A stretch of DNA of 64,000 nt from Enhydrobacter sp. Lineage in GTDB: Bacteria > Pseudomonadota > Alphaproteobacteria > Reyranellales > Reyranellaceae. Position numbers and translations under genes: made by a program. The stretch spans positions 2,909,001 to 2,973,000 of the forward strand of contig NZ_CP126889.1 of the NCBI RefSeq assembly GCF_030246845.1. The letters run 5' to 3'. The notes under the pieces are model-generated. The model saw only the letters and a program-made list of their open reading frames with translations, made no database searches and was not told the DNA's origin. Position 1 is the first letter of the stretch, and every line of letters starts with the position of its first letter. Shown one piece after another: positions 59,838-64,000 of the stretch.

Positions 59838-60071
59838 TCAACGGCCTTTCCAAAGCTTCAGCTCTTCCTCCGGCAAGGGCTCGAAGAACTCGGGGCCGAC
59901 CCTTATTTTGCCCTTCAGGCGGCCGAACTTGCGTTTGGGCTTTGGCGCCACCGGCACAATCTTGGCCACGGGATCCTTGCCGCGCGCGAGCACGATTTCC
60001 TCGCCGGCTTCGGCGCGAGCGACAAGCTTGGAGAGGTTCGTTTTGGCAGCATGGATCGTATAGGTCGGCAT
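59838..60071 (-). CDS. vapB: Phd/YefM-type antitoxin
   Basis: A 77-aa antitoxin. The N-terminal Phd/YefM DNA-binding part reads YTIHAAKTNLSKLVARAEAG followed by EEIVLARGKDPVAKIVP. The C-terminal part (GPEFFEPLPEEELKLW) should wrap the toxin. A pair of TTAGCTAA palindromes lies just before its ATG, the probable site of autoregulation. Confidence 0.9.
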   Translation of the reverse strand: MPTYTIHAAKTNLSKLVARAEAGEEIVLARGKDPVAKIVPVAPKPKRKFGRLKGKIRVGPEFFEPLPEEELKLWKGR

Positions 60072-60080
60072 GTCCAGAAG

Positions 60081-60101
60081 TTAGCTAACGTTATTAGCTA
60101 A
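60081..60101 (-). promoter_or_regulatory. Probable VapB operator: two TTAGCTAA palindromes
   Basis: TTAGCTAA occurs at 60081-60088 and 60094-60101, each a perfect palindrome, centres 13 bases apart. They lie 10-30 bases before the antitoxin ATG. AT-rich twin palindromes stand out in this GC-rich DNA and fit binding by a toxin-antitoxin complex. They overlap the last codons of the upstream CoA-transferase gene. Confidence 0.6.
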
Positions 60102-61478
60102 TCCAAGCCACCGCGCCGGCGAGCTGCCGAGTGGCTCGGCGGGTTTGGCGTAGAAGGCGGGCGTGTCGCTGAACTGGATAACTGGCTTGAGGTGGCGCAA
60201 GCGGCCGAGCGGCCCGTCGCTCTCCATCAGGAGCCCGGCGAGCTCCTGCTCGGGGAGATCAGCGACGCCCGCACTTCCATCGACGGTGCCGAGGCTCGCG
60301 AGCCAGTGGGCTACCTGCACGAGCGACACGCGCACCAGCCACGCGCCGCCCTGCTCGATGCGGCGGGCCAAGGCGGCCATGGCGCCGAGTGCGCCGAGAT
60401 AGCCCGCAATATAGTCGAGAGCCTGCACCGGCAGGTTGCGCGGCGCGGCCAGCGAGCCCTGAGTGGCGGCGAGGCCCGTCACGTTCTGCACGATCGAATC
60501 GAAGCCGCGGCGCGCCGCCCAAGGACCTTCGTGGCCATAGGCGCAGATGCTGACGCAGACGATGCCGGGCCGCAGCGCCGCCACCTGCTCGGGCGAAAAG
60601 CCGCGCGCGGCAATCGTTCCGGGGCGATAGCCCTGGGTGAAGATGTCGGCGTCGCCGATCAGGCCTTTCAAGGTCTCGACACCGGATGGCTCGCGCAGGT
60701 CGACCCAGGCGCAGCGCTTGCCGTGGCCGGTATCCATCAGGAGCTCGGTCTGATAGGGCAGGTGAGGCGCGACGATATGGAGGACGTCGGCGCCGTTCTC
60801 CGCCAGCACGCGGCCACTGGTGGGGCCGGCCAGCACCCGGGTGAGATCGAGCGCGCGCACGCCCGAGAGCGGCCGGTCGCCCCTCGACAGCGGCCGCGCC
60901 GACGCTTCGCCGATCTTCACGATGTCGATCAGCGGCAGCCTCGCGATGGCGACGCCGTGCGGGTGGGCCATCCACTCATCTCGGCTGCGGGTGAGACCGC
61001 CGACGCAGTTTCCGGCGGCGATCGCCTCCTCGAGCGCGAGGCCGTCCCATTTGGCGACGGCCGCGGCCAGGGCTTCCCTGCTGTCGGCCGCGGCGCCGGC
61101 GATCCGCAAGGCGCCGGCGCGATGGTGGGCATGATTGGTATGGATGAAGACGTGCCGGCCGTCGCGGGTTGGATAGTGGCCCGTGAGCGGATCCCACGAG
61201 ACGGGTTTCTCACCGTTGCGCCGCACGTAGGTGTTGGACCGCAACGAAGCGGCCGATGCGCGGCGATCGACGCTCACCGCTTGCGGCTTGCCGGTGCGCA
61301 GCCGCCAGAGGTCGGACACGGCGAGCCCCACCGCGCCCAGCGCCGCCGCGCCCGCCTCGGCGATGCGCCAGGGCGTACGGAAGACCGGGTCGCCCCCTCC
61401 GGTGATCGTGAGCCTGTCGTCGGCCCGCCTCCGACGGCCGAGAAGGGCAAGGATGTCGTGGCTGAGCATCTCGTTCAT
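60081..61478 (-). CDS. CaiB/BaiF family (family III) CoA-transferase
   Basis: A 465-aa CoA-transferase. ATG 61478 overlaps the stop of the upstream hydrolase gene (ATGA). The N-terminal 200 residues are a degenerate half; from about 200 the family pattern is clear: LSGVRALDLTRVLAGPTSGR, DTGHGKRCAWVDLREPSGVE and GDADIFTQGYRPGTIAARGF with the likely catalytic Asp. The C-terminus ends at SSPARWLGLANNVS, coded by the vapB operator. This suggests the original 3' end was replaced when vapBC arrived. The acyl-CoA substrate is unknown. Confidence 0.85.
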   Translation of the reverse strand: MNEMLSHDILALLGRRRRADDRLTITGGGDPVFRTPWRIAEAGAAALGAVGLAVSDLWRLRTGKPQAVSVDRRASAASLRSNTYVRRNGEKPVSWDPLTGHYPTRDGRHVFIHTNHAHHRAGALRIAGAAADSREALAAAVAKWDGLALEEAIAAGNCVGGLTRSRDEWMAHPHGVAIARLPLIDIVKIGEASARPLSRGDRPLSGVRALDLTRVLAGPTSGRVLAENGADVLHIVAPHLPYQTELLMDTGHGKRCAWVDLREPSGVETLKGLIGDADIFTQGYRPGTIAARGFSPEQVAALRPGIVCVSICAYGHEGPWAARRGFDSIVQNVTGLAATQGSLAAPRNLPVQALDYIAGYLGALGAMAALARRIEQGGAWLVRVSLVQVAHWLASLGTVDGSAGVADLPEQELAGLLMESDGPLGRLRHLKPVIQFSDTPAFYAKPAEPLGSSPARWLGLANNVS

Positions 61479-62188
61479 GGGCCGGCCATGATCCGGTTCA
61501 GGAGCGCCATCAGCACATCGGGGCAGGTGATGTGCGGGTTGTGACTGGCGTCGATCTCGTAATACGTCCAGCCGGGCTCCGCTTTGGCGCGTTCGCCGAA
61601 CTGGCGGAAGACATCGCCGGGGCCGTTCTTCTTGGCATAGACGTAATGCCGGGGAGGCGGCGCCTCCGGCGACTCGAGCCGGATCTTCTGCTCGAAGGTC
61701 TTGATCGGTTGCGGCCGGCGACGTGGGCTTGCCCAAGCCACGTCCTCGGGCGCGGTGTCCGGCGGCATGGGGTTGACGGGAATCCTCCAGCCATCGCCCT
61801 CGTCGGCTGCCCCTGCCCGCATGTTGGCTTCCGCCCTGGCGCCGACCAGATCGAACAGGCTTTGTCCGTCCTTGGGCGCGAAGGCGTCGAGGTAGACGAC
61901 ACGGGCGATGCGATGCCGCGCCTTGTCCAGAACGCCCGCCGCGACCATGCCGCCATAGGAATGGCCGATCAGGGTCACGTCCTCGAGATCCTCGAATTCC
62001 AGCGCGGACACGACGTCCTCGATATGCGTCCCGAGGTCGATGCCGGGGTGCGCCAAATGGGCGCGATGGCCCAGTCCGGTGTAGGTTGGCGAAAACAACT
62101 CATGGCCAGCGGCCCGCAGAAGCGGCCGCATTTTCTTCCATGCCCACGCCGCCGACCAGGCGCCATGTGCCAACACAATGGATGCCAT
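61475..62188 (-). CDS. Alpha/beta hydrolase
   Basis: A 237-aa cytoplasmic alpha/beta hydrolase from ATG 62188. IVLAHGAWSAAWAWKKMRPL holds the oxyanion-hole HG, LIGHSYGGMVAAGVLDKA the nucleophilic Ser, and ASHNPHITCPD the catalytic His. It resembles the methylesterase/pyrethroid-hydrolase-like group (EstC, salicylate methylesterase type). Coupled by a 4-base overlap to the CoA-transferase, so both may serve one degradation route. Divergent from feoA. Confidence 0.86.
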   Translation of the reverse strand: MASIVLAHGAWSAAWAWKKMRPLLRAAGHELFSPTYTGLGHRAHLAHPGIDLGTHIEDVVSALEFEDLEDVTLIGHSYGGMVAAGVLDKARHRIARVVYLDAFAPKDGQSLFDLVGARAEANMRAGAADEGDGWRIPVNPMPPDTAPEDVAWASPRRRPQPIKTFEQKIRLESPEAPPPRHYVYAKKNGPGDVFRQFGERAKAEPGWTYYEIDASHNPHITCPDVLMALLNRIMAGP

Positions 62189-62227
62189 GCCTTTTTCTCC
62201 TCGCACTGGCGGTCATGTGCTCTAGAT

Positions 62228-62252
62228 GCTATTACGAAGCACTCGCAATAGC
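62228..62252. promoter_or_regulatory. 25-bp palindrome before feoA, candidate iron-responsive operator
   Basis: GCTATTACGA (62228-62237) and TCGCAATAGC (62243-62252) are inverted with one mismatch around AGCAC. The site ends 8 bases before the feoA start and lies between divergent genes. Position ahead of ferrous iron uptake genes suggests a Fur/Irr/RirA-type regulator. The sequence is not the E. coli Fur box, so the regulator is unassigned. Confidence 0.55.
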
Positions 62253-62260
62253 TCTGAGCC

Positions 62261-62560
62261 ATGCCAGACCAGACCATCTTTCATAGCCGCACGATAGCAT
62301 TGGGCGACGCACCCGTGGGCTTTCGCGGCTATATCGTGGCGCTAGACGCGACCGTGGCCTCGGGCGCCGGTCTGCCGGGCCCGGAGCTGGAGCGGCGCCT
62401 GCTCGAGCTCGGCTTCGTCGAAGGGGCCAAGGTGGAGCTGCTGCATCAGGGGCTGCTCGGGGGCGATCCCATCGCCGTGCGCGTGGCGGCCTCGACCATT
62501 GCTCTGCGCCGGCGAGAGGCGATGGCTGTCGTGGCATCGGCAGGAGAAAGCGTCCCGTGA
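62261..62560 (+). CDS. feoA: Ferrous iron transport protein A
   Basis: A 99-aa SH3-like cytoplasmic protein that supports FeoB. IALGDAPVGFRGYIVALDAT and LERRLLELGFVEGAKVELLH match the FeoA fold, and PIAVRVAASTIALRRREAMA closes it. Its stop overlaps the feoB GTG (GTGA), so both are translated together. Confidence 0.93.
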   Translation: MPDQTIFHSRTIALGDAPVGFRGYIVALDATVASGAGLPGPELERRLLELGFVEGAKVELLHQGLLGGDPIAVRVAASTIALRRREAMAVVASAGESVP

Positions 62561-64000
62561 ACGGCACGGTGGACCTCGCCCCACCCCCGCCGGAAGGGCC
62601 CGGTCCGCTGTCGTCCACATCGGCGCCGGTCGTCGCGCTGGTGGGTAACCCCAATTGCGGCAAGACGGCGCTTTTCAATGCCCTGACGGGGAGCCGGCAG
62701 AAGGTCGCCAATTATCCCGGCGTCACGGTCGAGAAGAAGACGGGCCAGCTCACCACGCCGTCAGGCCGCGCCGTCCGGGTCGTCGACCTGCCGGGCACCT
62801 ATTCGCTGCGCGCCCGCTCGCCGGACGAGGAAATCACCCGCGACGTGGTGCTCGGTCGGCTGGCAAGCGATGTCACGCCCGATCTGATCGTGTGCGTGGC
62901 CGATGCCTCGAACCTTCGCCTGGCGCTCCGGCTGGTGCTCGAGCTGAAGCAGGTCGGCCGGCCGGTGCTGCTGTCGCTCAACATGATGGATATTGCCCGC
63001 AAGCGTGGCATCGAGATCGATTTCGCGAAGCTTGCCGCGGCGCTGGGCGTACCGGTCGTCAGCTCGGTCGCCGTGCGCCGGGGCGGCACCGATGCTCTCC
63101 TGGCCGAGCTCGACCGCCTTCTCGGGCGCGGTGTCGCGGGTGGCGCCTCCGATTGGCGCGCGCCCGATGCCCGCGCGCTGCGCGACGCACAGCGCGAGGC
63201 CGATCGCCTGCTCAAGCTGGCAATACGCAGCGAGGGCCGGCTGGATCCCGGAACGGCGCGGGCCGATGCCATCCTGCTCCATCCGGTCGCCGGCATCGTC
63301 ATCCTGCTCGCGATCCTGTTCGTGATGTTCCAGGCCGTGTTCGCCTGGGCCCAGCCGCTGATGGACCTGATCTCCAACGGCTTCACCTGGTTCGGCGCGC
63401 TGGTCGGCAGCGCGCCGTTGCCGGAGATCCTGCGCAGCTTCCTGAAGGACGGCGTGATCGCGGGCGTCGGCAGCGTCGTGGTCTTCCTGCCGCAGATCGT
63501 GATCCTCTTCTTCTTCATCCTGCTCCTGGAAGACCTGGGCTACATGGCGCGCGCGGCCTTCCTGATGGACAAGATCATGGGCGGGGCGGGGCTGCATGGG
63601 CGCGCCTTCATTCCGCTGCTTTCCTCCTTCGCCTGCGCCATTCCCGGCATCATGGCCACGCGCGTGATCGACGATCGGCGCGACCGGCTCACCACCATCC
63701 TGGTGGCGCCGCTGATGACCTGCTCGGCGCGCATTCCCGTCTATACGCTGATCATCTCGGCCTTCATTCCCAATCGCGAGGTCTGGGGCTTCGCCGGGCT
63801 GCAGGGCCTGGTGATGTTCGGCCTCTATGCCAGCGGCATCGTCGGCGCGCTCGCCGTCTCCTTCGTGGCCAAGCGCGTCTTCTGGCGCAGCAACGCCGGC
63901 GAGCCCTTCATGCTCGAGCTGCCGGACTATAAGATCCCGCAGATCAAGAGCCTGGCGATCGGCATATGGGCCCGCGCGCTCGCCTTCCTGAAGCGGGCCG
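62557..64000 (+). CDS. feoB: Ferrous iron transporter FeoB, 5' part
   Basis: The GTPase-coupled ferrous iron permease, cut by the window end after 481 codons. It starts at GTG 62557. A Pro-rich lead is followed by G1 GNPNCGKTALFNALTG, G3 VVDLPGTYSLRARSPDE and G4 LNMMDIA. The GDI-like spacer leads to membrane spans beginning VAGIVILLAILFVMFQAVFA and the core VVFLPQIVILFFFILLLEDL, LSSFACAIPGIMATR and TCSARIPVYTLIISAFIP, with the conserved Cys residues. The missing part should hold the last transmembrane helices. Confidence 0.96.
   Translation, partial: MNGTVDLAPPPPEGPGPLSSTSAPVVALVGNPNCGKTALFNALTGSRQKVANYPGVTVEKKTGQLTTPSGRAVRVVDLPGTYSLRARSPDEEITRDVVLGRLASDVTPDLIVCVADASNLRLALRLVLELKQVGRPVLLSLNMMDIARKRGIEIDFAKLAAALGVPVVSSVAVRRGGTDALLAELDRLLGRGVAGGASDWRAPDARALRDAQREADRLLKLAIRSEGRLDPGTARADAILLHPVAGIVILLAILFVMFQAVFAWAQPLMDLISNGFTWFGALVGSAPLPEILRSFLKDGVIAGVGSVVVFLPQIVILFFFILLLEDLGYMARAAFLMDKIMGGAGLHGRAFIPLLSSFACAIPGIMATRVIDDRRDRLTTILVAPLMTCSARIPVYTLIISAFIPNREVWGFAGLQGLVMFGLYASGIVGALAVSFVAKRVFWRSNAGEPFMLELPDYKIPQIKSLAIGIWARALAFLKRA

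Noticed and set aside
62655..63932. 425-codon plus-strand frame at the window end
   Set aside because: Out-of-frame shadow of feoB, whose real frame starts at GTG 62557 and shows all GTPase motifs.

Overview
The window is a GC-rich alphaproteobacterial chromosome segment. The evidence is the gene order mdh-sucC-sucD-sucA-sucB-lpdA, an atpHAGDC operon without the Fo genes, the rplU-rpmA-obgE-proB-proA-nadD-rsfS-rlmH block and the tal/DUF484/xerC group divergent from priA. A Rhodospirillales or Reyranella-like soil or water bacterium fits best, but that placement is inference from gene order and protein flavour only. Most of the window is core chromosome. I see no prophage, integrase or CRISPR array.

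Layout. 1-3 kb: the 3' end of zapE, then two alpha/beta hydrolases and a SnoaL-like protein. 3-12.5 kb: TCA cycle genes from malate dehydrogenase through both succinyl-CoA synthetase subunits to all three 2-oxoglutarate dehydrogenase components, with two related palindromic elements in its intergenic gaps. 12.5-14.3 kb: an ECF sigma/anti-sigma pair and a small secreted protein with an ECF-like promoter. 14.3-19 kb: xerC, DUF484 and transaldolase, divergent from priA. 19-25 kb: F1 ATP synthase and a ferritin-like protein. 25-37 kb (minus strand): housekeeping genes from rplU down to rppH, including an unbroken nadD-rsfS reading frame. 37.15 kb: tRNA-Ser(CGA), followed by about 1.2 kb of decayed DNA holding a transposase tail and a frameshifted cupin gene. 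38.4-43 kb: an envelope cassette of a small lipoprotein, a kinase-fold protein with lost catalytic motifs and two peptidoglycan-binding repeats, and an exported protein of 15 consecutive 34-residue TPRs. 43-49 kb: mixed accessory genes including a class III nucleotide cyclase. 49-55 kb: a catabolic cluster around a D-tartrate dehydratase-like enolase-superfamily enzyme. 55-59.3 kb: overlapping trehalose genes otsB-GH15-otsA. 59.4-62.2 kb: a VapBC-type toxin-antitoxin pair, a CoA-transferase and a hydrolase. 62.2 kb to the end: feoA and the 5' part of feoB behind a strong palindrome.

The most unusual points are the NadD-RsfS fusion frame, the kinase-fold protein with degenerate catalytic motifs beside the 15-TPR protein, and two places (rsfS and the cyclase) where no ATG, GTG or TTG precedes the conserved protein start but an ATC codon sits at Shine-Dalgarno distance. 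Function assignments rest on motif reading and memory of families. No database search was run.
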